Positions 45,636 through 55,692 of a stretch of 64,000 nt of DNA are shown in pieces; within the stretch, counting starts at the first letter, position 1, and every line of letters starts with the position of its first letter. Location of the stretch: the NCBI GenBank assembly GCA_025980765.1, contig JAICXB010000002.1, positions 62,001 through 126,000 of the forward strand, written 5' to 3'. The stretch is from Terriglobales bacterium (GTDB lineage Bacteria > Acidobacteriota > Terriglobia > Terriglobales > Acidobacteriaceae). Made by a program: the position numbers and the translations under genes. The notes beneath the pieces were generated by a model. It was not told the DNA's origin. It did no database searches and worked only from the letters and a program-made list of their open reading frames with translations.

Positions 45636-47189
45636 CTAGATCTTGCGGCGCTCGGGTACATGCTTGATGGCGGAAGCCGAAGCCTTGCGGCGGCGTTCGG
45701 GTTTTCCCGCGCCATCCGCGACGGCGGCAAAATCCATGCTGCCCACCACATGCAGGCGGAGGAAATTCGTCGAGCCGCTGGAAGTGCGGGTCCCAGCGAC
45801 AATTCCGATCACATCGCCGTTGTGCACAATCCCACGCTGCCACAGCAGGCGCTCGGCGCCGCGCACCATGTCGTCAGTGACGGGAGTATGGTCGCAGACC
45901 ATGGGCGTAACTCCCCACAGCAGGTTCACGCGATGACATACCGAGGGGAGGTAGGAAAACGCGAAAATGTCCGTCTTCGGGCGGTATTTTGAGATCAGGC
46001 GCGCCGTAGTTCCCGTTTCGGTATAGACCGCGATGGCACGCATGTCCAGCTCCTGCGCTGCGTGAGCGACCGATTCGCAAATCGTCTCAGAAATCGAAAG
46101 CCTGCCGTTATTGCGACGGCGATGAGTGGGTTCGGTAGCCATTTGCGCTTCGGTTTCGGTGACGATCTTCACCATCATGCGCACGGCTTCCCGCGGATAC
46201 TTGCCGGTCGCTGTCTCGGCGGAAAGCATTACCGCGTCGCTGCCGTCGAAAATCGCATTGGCTACGTCACTCGCTTCGGCGCGCGTAGGCCGGGGATTCT
46301 CGATCATGGATTCGAGCATCTGCGTGGCGGTGATCACCGGCTTGCGCCACGCGGTCGCGCGCCGAATCACGTGCTTCTGAATAATCGGTACCTTCTCCGG
46401 AGGCATCTCCACGCCGAGATCGCCACGCGCCACCATCACTCCATCGGAAATTTCCAAAATCTCTTCCAAGTGCTCGATCGCCTGCGGCTTTTCCAGTTTG
46501 GCAATCACCCATACGTCTCCGCGAAGCTGGCGTATCTTTTCCCGCACCGCCTGCACGTCAGCAGCAGTGCGGATGAATGAGACCGCCACCATGTCAACAT
46601 CGTGCTTCAAGCCGAACTCGAGGTCCTTCTCGTCCTTTTCGGTCAATGACGGCACGCTGACCACGGTGCCGGGAAGGTTGATGCCCTTGTGCTCTCCCAA
46701 CATTCCGCCGTTGATCACATCGCACTCAACATCGTCGCCCTGGATATTGCGGACCTTCAGTTCGATCAATCCGTCAGAGAGCAGTACGCGAGCGCCGAGC
46801 TGCACTTCCTGCGCGAGACTCTTGAAGGTTGTCGAAATGAGAGTGCTGGTTCCGGCGATGTCACGCGGCGTGATGGTGATGCGCGACCCGGTTTTCAAGG
46901 CCACAGGCGTGCGGTATTTGAGCCGTCCCGTGCGTATCTTTGGCCCTTGCAGGTCCTGGAGGATGCAAATGGCTTTGCCCTCAGCTTCGGCCACCGCTCG
47001 CAAGGAGGTAATCAGGCGCGCCTTCTCCTCCAAGGTGCCATGAGAGAAATTCAGGCGCGCGACATCCATGCCGCTGCGCACCAGTTCGCGCAGCACCGCC
47101 GTGGAGTTACTGGCCGGACCAAGCGTACATACCACCTTGGCTTTTCGCTTTGTCGGAATTGCGGGAGTCACTGCCGGAATTGCGGTCAT
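45636..47189 (-). CDS. pyk: Pyruvate kinase
   Basis: 517-aa glycolytic enzyme (phosphoenolpyruvate + ADP to pyruvate + ATP). RKAKVVCTLGPASNS (about residue 14) and ARLNFSHG (about 45) are N-terminal substrate motifs. VMVARGDLGVEMPPEKVPIIQK (about 250) is the catalytic signature, with MLESMI and SAETATGKYP after it. The C-terminal domain is complete. It converges on pyrH with 17 nt between, and a word repeat separates it from the upstream YihY gene. Confidence 0.96.
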   Translation of the reverse strand: MTAIPAVTPAIPTKRKAKVVCTLGPASNSTAVLRELVRSGMDVARLNFSHGTLEEKARLITSLRAVAEAEGKAICILQDLQGPKIRTGRLKYRTPVALKTGSRITITPRDIAGTSTLISTTFKSLAQEVQLGARVLLSDGLIELKVRNIQGDDVECDVINGGMLGEHKGINLPGTVVSVPSLTEKDEKDLEFGLKHDVDMVAVSFIRTAADVQAVREKIRQLRGDVWVIAKLEKPQAIEHLEEILEISDGVMVARGDLGVEMPPEKVPIIQKHVIRRATAWRKPVITATQMLESMIENPRPTRAEASDVANAIFDGSDAVMLSAETATGKYPREAVRMMVKIVTETEAQMATEPTHRRRNNGRLSISETICESVAHAAQELDMRAIAVYTETGTTARLISKYRPKTDIFAFSYLPSVCHRVNLLWGVTPMVCDHTPVTDDMVRGAERLLWQRGIVHNGDVIGIVAGTRTSSGSTNFLRLHVVGSMDFAAVADGAGKPERRRKASASAIKHVPERRKI

Positions 47190-47227
47190 CTCGAAGAAGG
47201 ATTGCCTGCTCCTATGCTAAATCATTC

Positions 47228-47373
47228 TCTGGGGTTAACACGAAGGTCACGATGTTCCGGGGGAAAGGTCACAGAGAAAGCAAAAATCTTGGGAAGCCAA
47301 TTTGCAACCTGCATTCGGCTCTCTGTGGCCTTGAGGGTTTTTCTTCGTGACCTTCGTGTTAACCCTGGGCACC
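47228..47373. repeat. GGTTAACACGAAGG word inverted repeat (copy 3)
   Basis: Left arm GGGGTTAACACGAAGGTCAC; right arm GTGACCTTCGTGTTAACCC. The right arm extends into the YihY gene, where it encodes GAQG and the stop, identical at the DNA level to the hslV end. Confidence 0.75.
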
Positions 47374-48198
47374 CTTTCTCGGATATATCAACGCATTGAA
47401 CTCCGCCCCGATCAGGATCACGATCGAGACGACGTAAAACCACACAAGCAGCGCGATCACCGCCGCCAGGGAACCGTAGATTACCGCGTAGTTGGCATAA
47501 TTGGTTACATACCAGCCGAAGGTAACGGTCGCGGCGAACCACATCCCGGTCGCGAGAGTAGCGCCAGGCAGCACCTTCTGCCAGGATTGCGTGCGCGGAA
47601 TCGCCAGGTGATAGATGAGTGCGATCACCGCGATGCTGGTGAGGGCGCCGATCGACCAACGCCCCCAAGTCCACAGTAGCAGCACTGCGGGACGAAGTTC
47701 GTAAAAGGCGTGAAGCGCAAGCCAGTTCTGCAGTTGATTTCCAAAACCTACCAGCACGGTGGCGAATCCCATCGGCACCAAAGAGAGTGGGACCAGCAGG
47801 AATGCCATGGCGCGCTCCTTCCAAAAACCCCAGGGATTGCCTTGAATTCCATATGCGCGCCGGAACGCCGACATCCACGACACCATCATGCCGCTGGCCG
47901 CAGTGAGCATTACCAACGACGCAGAAATGATCACCTTGCTGGGATGGACCTTACTAGTGTTGAAATAAGCCAGTGCCAATGCCGTGGTGCCGGCGGGCAA
48001 AACCTGGCCAATGGCAAATGAGATTTCTCGCGCGAACTGCGCGGTCGTATGCGAAACCGCGAGCACCGAAGCCAGCACCAGAAATGCCGGAAAAACGGTG
48101 AGGATAGAAGAGTACGCGGCAGCTTTCGCTATGGCGAAAGCATCATGCTGAAAGGCTCGCCACACTGAGCGGCGAAATAGCAGCAGCAGCCGAAGCAT
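47359..48198 (-). CDS. YihY/BrkB-family membrane protein
   Basis: 279-aa inner-membrane protein of the YihY/BrkB family (once mislabelled RNase BN), of unknown function. Six hydrophobic helices are visible, with the family N-terminus FRRSVWRAFQHDAFAIAKAAAYSSILTVFPAFL. PRTQSWQKVLPGATLATGMWFAATVTFGWYV (about 205-235) and GSLAAVIALLVWFYVVSIVILIGAEFNA (about 243-270) are also conserved. The final GAQG is repeat-encoded. Confidence 0.9.
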   Translation of the reverse strand: MLRLLLLFRRSVWRAFQHDAFAIAKAAAYSSILTVFPAFLVLASVLAVSHTTAQFAREISFAIGQVLPAGTTALALAYFNTSKVHPSKVIISASLVMLTAASGMMVSWMSAFRRAYGIQGNPWGFWKERAMAFLLVPLSLVPMGFATVLVGFGNQLQNWLALHAFYELRPAVLLLWTWGRWSIGALTSIAVIALIYHLAIPRTQSWQKVLPGATLATGMWFAATVTFGWYVTNYANYAVIYGSLAAVIALLVWFYVVSIVILIGAEFNALIYPRKGAQG

Positions 48199-48267
48199 TG
48201 CAGAAGAGAGTAACCGCAGACGCGCATTGCTGGCTATAGCTTCAGGACTTCGGTACGGCTGATGAAT

Positions 48268-49614
48268 TCATTCCTGCGGCGGTGTGCGCAGCGCGGAAGC
48301 TTCCTGGATTCCGACAGCCATTTCCGGAATGATTCCCAGTCCCACGTAGATGGGACGCACCAACTGCCGGATGGTCTTCAACTGGGTCCCAAACCAGAAC
48401 GCGCCGAGCAGGCAACAAATGCCGCTGATGAGCAGCGTATCCGGCGCTCCGATGCGATTGGCCACGGTGCCTGCCAGCAGACTACCGAAAGGCGCCATGC
48501 CGGTAAATGCCATGGCGTAGTAGCTCATCACCCTCCCGCGCTTGTCTTCGTCGACGATCGTCTGCAGGATGGTGTTGCTCGATGCCATCTGCTGCATCAT
48601 GCCCAGTCCGACAAAGAACATCAGCAGCATCGAAAGCCACATCATGCCCGATCGCGAGAACGCGATGAGTCCTGCGCCAAATATCCCGGCGGAGATTGCC
48701 GTCAGTCTGCCCAGGCCAAGCACTGACCGGCGCGCGGCCAGGCGAAATGCGGCGGTCAGCGCTCCCACTCCCGAAGCTCCCATGAGGAAGCCAAGAGTAT
48801 GCGCGCCGCCGTGAAGGATACGCCCGGCGAAGATCGGCATCAGCACCGCGTACGGCATTCCCATCAGGCTGATCAACGCGAGCAGCAGGAGTATGGAGCG
48901 GATGGGAGCAAACCGGGAGACATAGTGCCAGCCTTCGTGCAATTCGCGCAGAGTATTCTTTGTCGCGCGCGAGACTTGAATCGCTGCGATCCGCATCAGC
49001 AGCAGCGAACCGATCACCGCGAGATAGCTGATGCCGTCAATGAGAAAGCAGTAGCCTTCTCCCACCGCAGCAATGATGACGCCGGCAATCGATGGCCCGA
49101 TCAAGCGGGCCATATTGACCATCGACGAGTTCAGGGCGATAGCATTGCTGAGATCGGCGCGGTCCTCCACCATCTGCACCACAAAGGCCTGCCGCGCCGG
49201 CATATCGAAGGCATTGATCAACCCCTGGAAGGCGCTCAGGTAGAGCACGTCCCACACCGTAATGCGATGGGAGAGCGCCAGCGCCGCCAGCCAGAAAGAC
49301 TGAACCATGGCGAGGATTTGTGTGACTACCAGAACGCGATGACGGTCCCAGCGGTCTACCCACACACCAGCGAACGGTGCGAGTAGGAAAGTGGGAATTT
49401 GGCCGGCGAAGCTGACGAAGCCCAGCAGCAGTGCCGAATGGCTGAGGCGGTACACCAGCCAACTGGTGGCGATGCGCGTCATCCAGGTGCCGATTAGGGA
49501 AACGCTCTGTCCGCCGAAAAACAGGCGGTAATTGCGGTGCCGCAGTGCCCGCAACATGAAAGTCAGCGTTTTGTCAGTCGGTTTGGGCGGAGCGTCGGTC
49601 TGTAACGCAGCCAT
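48268..49614 (-). CDS. MFS transporter (EntS-like)
   Basis: 448-aa 12-helix major facilitator protein of the enterobactin-exporter/MFS_3 group. LRHRNYRLFFGGQSVSLIGTWMTRIATSWLVY is its first helix region, and GVWVDRWDRHRVLVVTQI carries the cytoplasmic loop 2-3 signature. It probably exports a small molecule; the substrate is unknown. It stands alone between mutS2 and yihY with no regulator adjacent. Confidence 0.9.
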   Translation of the reverse strand: MAALQTDAPPKPTDKTLTFMLRALRHRNYRLFFGGQSVSLIGTWMTRIATSWLVYRLSHSALLLGFVSFAGQIPTFLLAPFAGVWVDRWDRHRVLVVTQILAMVQSFWLAALALSHRITVWDVLYLSAFQGLINAFDMPARQAFVVQMVEDRADLSNAIALNSSMVNMARLIGPSIAGVIIAAVGEGYCFLIDGISYLAVIGSLLLMRIAAIQVSRATKNTLRELHEGWHYVSRFAPIRSILLLLALISLMGMPYAVLMPIFAGRILHGGAHTLGFLMGASGVGALTAAFRLAARRSVLGLGRLTAISAGIFGAGLIAFSRSGMMWLSMLLMFFVGLGMMQQMASSNTILQTIVDEDKRGRVMSYYAMAFTGMAPFGSLLAGTVANRIGAPDTLLISGICCLLGAFWFGTQLKTIRQLVRPIYVGLGIIPEMAVGIQEASALRTPPQE

Positions 49615-49812
49615 TCGATTGTTCGATGCCGGGAAGAGAGAATCTTATTCTGCTTCCGCGAGAAAATCGCTGCGCGTCACCGGAAGGATTCCGTTTGCTA
49701 TTGGCAATTTCAAGAGTGCCAGAGCGCCCCAAGTTTTGAAGCCTAGGTTCTGTGTGCTGTAAGTCTGCATTGGCGGCCGAAACGCCAACCGTCAATCGCA
49801 TCGACTTGTGGT

Positions 49813-52272
49813 TCACATTTTGAGCTCCACGATCGTCGCTCCCGCTCCGCCTTCGTTCTGCGGAGGCTCGGTGACCAGCGCGACGTGCGGATGCGACTTC
49901 AGAAACTGGCGCAGAGCTTTTCGCAGGATCCCCATACCGCTGCCGTGAACTACACGCACGCGCGTCATCCCCGCTAGAAATGCGCGATCCACGAATTTCT
50001 CGACCTCTCGTGTGGCATCATCCACCGTTTGTCCAATGACGTTGATCTCTGACGGCGCGCTCAGTTCATCGTCTTCGCTTTTGAGCGATACGGAGATGCC
50101 GCGTGAGCGCGCGGCAGCCACGGGATTGACCGCGCGTTCCGGGGCAGCAGACGCAGCAGACCTTACCAGCGCGGCAATATCGCTGCGGGGAACGCGCATT
50201 TTGATGATTCCAGCTTCGATCTCGAAGGTGCTTTCATCGATTTTGCGCTTGATGACAGCATCGCGACCGAGAGATTTGAGGCGCACAGTGTCGCCTTCGG
50301 CGACATATTTCACCTCGTTGGGACGCGCATTGGGATCGCCCTGGTCGGCGCCGGTGCGATGGGCGACCACGGTGGAATCGAATTGTTCTTTGAATTCACG
50401 ACGCAGTCGCGCGATGCGCCGCTCGGCGTCTTTGGAGAGCTTCTGCGCCGCCGCACGATCTTGCACGGCAGCAACGGCTTCGCGCGCCTGATACTCGAAA
50501 TCGCGCAGCAAGGCTTCGAGTTTCTTCTCCATCTCCCGGACTTGTGCCCGCTGTTCCTTCATGCCTTCTACCGCCAGGCGCGATTTCTCCCGCGCGACTT
50601 CCTGCTCCCTCTGGCGCAGATCCCCTCGTTCGCGCTCGGCCGCGTCGAGTTGCTCGTGCAGTTGATCGAGAAAACGTGCGATGTCCTGGGTTTGTCCGGC
50701 GAGACGCTGGCGCGCCGCGGTGATGATCTCAGGATTCAGTCCCAAACGTTGAGCAATATTGATGCCCGCTGACGCTCCCGGAATTCCAACCTTCAACTCA
50801 TAGGTCGGTTGCAGCGTCGTTTCGTCAAATCCGACCGCGGCATTCACCACGCCCGGCGTGTTGGTTGCGTAAACCTTTAGCGCAGTATGGTGCGTGGAAA
50901 TAATGCTGATCGTTTCCAAGTCGCGAAAGTAACGAGCAATCGAGACCGCCAGCGCCGCTCCTTCTTCGGGATCGGTGGCCGAACCCAGCTCATCCAGCAG
51001 CACTAATGAATGTTTTGTCGTGGACTTGGAGATGAAATCAATGTTCTTCACGTGCGCAGAGAACGTGGATAAATTCTGCTCAATGGACTGATAGTCGCCA
51101 ATATCTGCAAATACTGCGTCAAAGATTGGCAGGCTTGCGCTCTCCGCCGCAATTGGGATTCCCGATTGCCCCATCAATACAAGCAGTCCCACAGTTTTTA
51201 GCGCGACGGTTTTTCCTCCGGTGTTCGGGCCGGAGATGATCAGTTGCCGCTCGTCGTTTTCCAGCGTAAGGCTGATCGGGACGATCTTGCCGGCATGTGC
51301 TTTGAGATTGCGCTCAAGGACCGGATGCCGGGCTGCAATAAGAGAAAGATCAGAATTGGCGGTGCTGAATGTCGGCCGGACGCAATCGTAGTCGCGGGCA
51401 AAGCGTGCCTTGGCAAATTGCAGTTCGATTTTCCCAAGAACGTCGGCCGCATGCGCCAGCGCATCTGCGTGCTCGCCGATGCGGGAGGTCATCTCCAAAA
51501 GAATGCGATGTACCTCGGCATTCTCTTCCTCCAGCAGGCGCACCAGTTCGTTGTTCTGCTCGATGTTTTCGAGAGGCTCGATGAAGACGGTCTGTCCGCT
51601 GGAACTCGCGCCGTGCACCACTCCGTTCACGCGACGCTTCTGCTCGACCTTCACCGGTATCACAAAGCGCTCGCCGCGGATGGTGATCAGCTCTTCCTGC
51701 ACGGCGCCGCCTTCTGCTAAATGGCGCAGATAACCACGTAGCGAAGACTGAATTTCTTTTTTTTGCCGCTCGATCTCGCGGCGAACTCGGGCGAGTTCCG
51801 GCGAAGCGCGATCGTCGAGCGTGCCGTCCGGCAGAATCTTGCCGTGGAAGAAGCGCAGCAATTGCGTGAAGTCGGCGAGCTGTTCCGACAATCCGAACAC
51901 TGCCGGCCAGCCCTCGGTAAGAGCTGCAGGCGGGCTGAGCGCAATCGCGCGCCATTCGTCAGCCCTATCGGCGAGCAGCAGCGCTTCGCGTAGTTCCGCA
52001 ATCTCCAACGCAGCGCCTGAGATGTGGGATTTGTTCAGCAGCTCGCGGCAGTCGGTTACGCCCTGGAACTGAAAATTGCCGCCGGCATTGAGGAACTCGC
52101 GGATCTCGGCCGTGAGTTGCTGCTGCTCATCGATCCACTTTCTATCGGCTGTCGGTGCGAGCTGCCTGGACCGCTCACGGCCCAACTCCGAACCACAGTA
52201 TCCAAGCAGGATCTCGCGCACGCCATCGAATTCAAGCAGCCGGGAACTCCAGGTTGGCGGACCTTCGAACAT
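49813..52272 (-). CDS. mutS2: Endonuclease MutS2
   Basis: 819-aa MutS2. A core/clamp region (about residues 1-300) precedes the ATPase, with Walker A GPNTGGKTVALKTVGLLVLMG (about 346) and Walker B LVLLDELGSATDPEEGAAL (about 424). A coiled segment follows (about 520-640), then a C-terminal Smr nuclease domain (about 740-819; VRVVHGSGMGILRKAL). It acts in suppressing recombination and, in Bacillus, in rescuing collided ribosomes. It is divergent from the PQQ dehydrogenase gene across about 180 bp. Confidence 0.96.
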   Translation of the reverse strand: MFEGPPTWSSRLLEFDGVREILLGYCGSELGRERSRQLAPTADRKWIDEQQQLTAEIREFLNAGGNFQFQGVTDCRELLNKSHISGAALEIAELREALLLADRADEWRAIALSPPAALTEGWPAVFGLSEQLADFTQLLRFFHGKILPDGTLDDRASPELARVRREIERQKKEIQSSLRGYLRHLAEGGAVQEELITIRGERFVIPVKVEQKRRVNGVVHGASSSGQTVFIEPLENIEQNNELVRLLEEENAEVHRILLEMTSRIGEHADALAHAADVLGKIELQFAKARFARDYDCVRPTFSTANSDLSLIAARHPVLERNLKAHAGKIVPISLTLENDERQLIISGPNTGGKTVALKTVGLLVLMGQSGIPIAAESASLPIFDAVFADIGDYQSIEQNLSTFSAHVKNIDFISKSTTKHSLVLLDELGSATDPEEGAALAVSIARYFRDLETISIISTHHTALKVYATNTPGVVNAAVGFDETTLQPTYELKVGIPGASAGINIAQRLGLNPEIITAARQRLAGQTQDIARFLDQLHEQLDAAERERGDLRQREQEVAREKSRLAVEGMKEQRAQVREMEKKLEALLRDFEYQAREAVAAVQDRAAAQKLSKDAERRIARLRREFKEQFDSTVVAHRTGADQGDPNARPNEVKYVAEGDTVRLKSLGRDAVIKRKIDESTFEIEAGIIKMRVPRSDIAALVRSAASAAPERAVNPVAAARSRGISVSLKSEDDELSAPSEINVIGQTVDDATREVEKFVDRAFLAGMTRVRVVHGSGMGILRKALRQFLKSHPHVALVTEPPQNEGGAGATIVELKM

Positions 52273-52455
52273 AGGAAAATCGTATCAGCGATATCACCAA
52301 AGATGTTGCTATAGCAACCCACTTTCGCGGGCGGAGCCGGGGCGAATGTCGCGCTTAGGCATTTCGCCCACACAACACCAGCAGGCCCGCTTCGCATCTA
52401 CTCAGCCTTTGCAGGGCATTACTGGCGACAATCCCATCTTTGCCCGAGGTGATTG

Positions 52456-54338
52456 GTGCGACTCTTGCTCCTGGCGCGAGGTTGCTCGAATTTCACTCGC
52501 AAACTTAGTTTCATATTAGGACTGCTCGCCCTGACAGCCTCTGCCGGCACTCTGGCGTGCGGGGGTTCGAAGAGCCATGTCTCCGCGGCGCAGGATACGC
52601 AGACTGAAACCAGTTCTTCCGCTCACGGGTATTCCGGCAAGATTGCGCCCGACGATGGCCAGTGGACGCGTCCTGCCAAAGACTACGCCAGTACTCGCTA
52701 CAGCTCGCTCGACCAGATCAATACCGGCAATGTCAAAAATCTGAAGCTGGCGTTCACCTTTTCTACAGGGCAGGAACGCGGGCACGAGGCCGCCCCGGTA
52801 GTAGTCAACAACACCATGTACGTTGTAACGCCTTGGCCGAACGTTCTGTATGCGCTGGATTTAACCAAGCCCGGCGCTCCGGTCAAATGGGAATACCAGC
52901 CCATGCCGACACCTGCCTCAAAGGGGGTTGCCTGCTGCGATGTGGTCAATCGCGGTGTTGTGTACGACAACGGCAAGATCTTCATGAACACCCTGGACGT
53001 GCAGACCGCCGCCGTCGATGCCAATACGGGACGCGAACTGTGGAAGGTCCGCCTCGGCGATATCAACAAGGGTGAGTCGATCACGATGGCGCCGCTTGTG
53101 GTGAAAGGCAAAGTGCTGGTAGGAAACAGCGGCGGGGAGTTCGGAGTGCGTGGTTGGCTCACAGCGCTTGACGAAAATTCCGGGAAGACCGTTTGGCGAG
53201 CGTATAGTACCGGTCCCGATAGAGACGTTCTCATCGGCCCGAAGTTCAAACCGTTTTACTCGCAAGATCGCGGGCGGGACCTGGGCGTAAAAACGTGGCC
53301 GCCGGATTCGTGGAAGATCGGTGGCGGTACGGTCTGGGGCTGGATCTCCTACGATCCCGAAACCAACCTTATCTTCTACGGCACCTCAAATCCGGGCCCG
53401 TGGAATGCCGACGAGCGTCCCGGCGACAACAAGTGGACAGCCGGAATTTTCGCGCGTGATGCTGATACAGGCGAAGCGGTCTGGTTTTACCAGTACAGCC
53501 CGCACGATCTTTACGATTACGACGGTGTAAATGAAAATGTCCTGCTCACTTGCCCATCAATGGACAGACCAGGAAAGTCCTGGTGCATCCTGATCGCAAC
53601 GGGCACGTGTATGTGCTGGATCGCGCTACAGGAGAGGTGCTATCGGCCAAGCCCTTTGCCCATATCACCACTAGCACCGGCGTCGATTTGAAAACTGGTT
53701 TGCTGCAGTATGTCGGCGAGGAGAAGCCCATAACGGGAACGGTGGTGCGCAACATCTGCCCCGCCTCTCCCGGCGCGAAAGACTGGCAGCCTTCGGCGTT
53801 TTCACCGAAGACCGGACTTCTGTACATCCCTCACAACAACCTCTGCATGGACGAGGAGGACGTCAGCGCCAATTACATCGCCGGAACTCCGTATGTCGGT
53901 GCGAACGTGCGCATGTATCCCGGGCCCGGAGGTAATGGCGGCGAGTTCACCGCATGGGACCCGGTGAATGGCAAAGCCGTGTGGAGCATTCGCGATCGCT
54001 TCCCAGTTTGGAGCGGAGCACTCACCACTGCGGGAGACGTGGTGTTTTTCGGCACCATGGACGGCTGGTTCAAAGCCGTAGATGATCGCTCCGGTCAGGA
54101 GCTGTGGCAATTCAAGACCGGATCGGGAATCATCGGCCAGCCAGTCAGCTACAAGGGTCCTGACGGCAAACAATACATCGCGGTCCTCTCCGGCGTTGGT
54201 GGTTGGGCTGGGGCGGTCGTCGCCGGCGGGCTGGACACGCGCGATCCCACCGGCGCGCTGGGATTCACCAATGCCATGAAAGACCTGCCACAGTACACCA
54301 CGAAAGGGGGAATGCTGTATGTGTTCTCGCTTCCGTAG
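52456..54338 (+). CDS. PQQ-dependent alcohol dehydrogenase, split by a single-base frameshift
   Basis: Periplasmic quinoprotein alcohol dehydrogenase with an eight-blade propeller. The adjacent-Cys ring is in KGVACCDVVN (about residues 160-161). W-docking motifs, GGGTVWGWISYDP and GPWN-DERPGDNKW, are present. The catalytic Asp335 is followed by Asp337 in RDADTG, the DxD pattern linked to lanthanide-using enzymes. The usual Asn next to PQQ in GGGTNWGW is Val here. Around 53548 one base is missing: the frame from 52456 ends at 53691, while the sequence continues perfectly (LPINGQTRKVLVHPDRNGH) from 53550 to 54338. Start GTG 52456 follows GAGGTG. The first 30 residues are a signal peptide. Confidence 0.85.
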
Positions 54339-55128
54339 TGTAGCGATCGCTGGGCTGCTTCTGACTTGCAGCTTCGCCTTTGCGCAAACGAAACAGCTGC
54401 GCGTGTGCGCCGATCCTGACAATCTTCCCTTCTCCAACACGCAGCGGCAGGGATTCGAGAACCACATCGCCGAATTGCTGGCGCGCGACCTGCACGCCCG
54501 TCTGACTTATCAATGGCAGCGCATGGGACGCGGCTTCGTCCGCGAGTATCTCAACAAAGGAAAGTGCGATCTGCTCATCGGTATTCCTTCGAACTTCAAG
54601 GCCACGCTGACTACTCGGCCCTATTACCGCTCGACCTACGTGTTCGTCAGTCGACGCAGAGCAAAGTTCCAGCCAACTTCTTTTAACGATCTCGAACTTC
54701 ATCGCATGAAGATTGGCGTCCAGGTGCTTGACGACGATTATGCGCCGCCGGCGCACGCCTTGGCCCGGCGCGGCATGCAGGCAAACATTGTTGGATTCGA
54801 GAGCACCGGCGCAGATGCTTCCTCACTCGTCGATGCCGTAGCACACCGCAAAGTCGATCTGGCCATTACCTGGGGCCCGTTTGCCGGATATTTTGCCAAG
54901 CGCTATCCCGGCGCGCTGAAGATCACGCCTGTGCAGCCCGAAGTCGATCCTCCAGGTCTACCCTTCACCTTCTCAATTTCAATGGGGGTGCGAAAAGGAA
55001 ATCAGACACTGCGGGACCAGCTCAACGGATTTCTACAACGGCGAGAGCGGCAGATCCAAAGCATTTTGCAAAGTTATGGTATCCCGGAAATTCCCGACAC
55101 AGCTTCTGCAACCGAGAGGGGAAACTAA
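54319..55128 (+). CDS. XoxJ/MxaJ-like periplasmic binding protein
   Basis: 269-aa quinoprotein-dehydrogenase-associated substrate-binding protein. A signal peptide (SVAIAGLLLTCSFAFAQ) is followed by a type II periplasmic binding fold: LRVCADPDNLPFSNTQRQGFENHIAELLARDL opens it and AITWGPFAGYFAKRYP lies near residue 185. XoxJ/MxaJ proteins assist activation of methanol-type dehydrogenases. It overlaps the end of the PQQ gene by 20 bp, supporting co-translation, which implies selection on the dehydrogenase frame. AAAGGGGG precedes ATG 54319. Confidence 0.87.
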   Translation: MCSRFRSVAIAGLLLTCSFAFAQTKQLRVCADPDNLPFSNTQRQGFENHIAELLARDLHARLTYQWQRMGRGFVREYLNKGKCDLLIGIPSNFKATLTTRPYYRSTYVFVSRRRAKFQPTSFNDLELHRMKIGVQVLDDDYAPPAHALARRGMQANIVGFESTGADASSLVDAVAHRKVDLAITWGPFAGYFAKRYPGALKITPVQPEVDPPGLPFTFSISMGVRKGNQTLRDQLNGFLQRRERQIQSILQSYGIPEIPDTASATERGN

Positions 55129-55692
55129 ATGCGCTACGCGCATGCCATTTTCCTGGGATCGATGTTCCTCACGTGCTTGCTGTTGATCCTCGGCTGTCAG
55201 CGCGAGGAGCGCAATTTCCGCCAGTCTCCCGCGTCTGCCGCTGTCGTGAATACGATTCAGGTGAGCGATCTGCATCCTGGAGGGCAGCAGGTCGCCAGTC
55301 CGACAATTTCAAACCAATACGAAGAGAGCGCTTACGCGGTCTCGCAAGGCAAACAGTTGTTCGAGCAGTTCAACTGTGTCGGCTGTCACGCCAATGGCGG
55401 TGGCGGAATCGGCCCGCCGCTGATGGACAACCAGTGGATCTACGGTGGGGAACCGGCCAACATTTTTTCCACGATCATGGAAGGGCGTCCGAACGGAATG
55501 CCGGCATGGCGTGGACGCATTCCTGCAAATCAGGCGTGGGAGATCGTCGCCTATGTACGCTCGCTTAGCGGGCTGCTTGCGAAGGACGTAGCACCGGGTC
55601 GCAGTGATCACATGAGCGGCAAACGCCCGCCGGCGAATACTCCGCGCCAAACTCCTACCGGAATCACGGGCGCTCCGGAGCAGAAGCAATGA
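55129..55692 (+). CDS. Lipoprotein cytochrome c
   Basis: 187-aa membrane-anchored monoheme cytochrome c. The lipobox LILGC gives Cys23 as the lipid site. The heme motif is CVGCH (residues 83-87), and Met in GRPNGMPAWRG (about 123) is the likely sixth ligand. The tail is Pro/Thr-rich. Directly adjoining XoxJ (stop TAA then ATG), it is a plausible electron acceptor of the PQQ dehydrogenase, passing electrons to subunit II of the oxidase encoded next. Its stop overlaps coxB (ATGA). Confidence 0.9.
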   Translation: MRYAHAIFLGSMFLTCLLLILGCQREERNFRQSPASAAVVNTIQVSDLHPGGQQVASPTISNQYEESAYAVSQGKQLFEQFNCVGCHANGGGGIGPPLMDNQWIYGGEPANIFSTIMEGRPNGMPAWRGRIPANQAWEIVAYVRSLSGLLAKDVAPGRSDHMSGKRPPANTPRQTPTGITGAPEQKQ

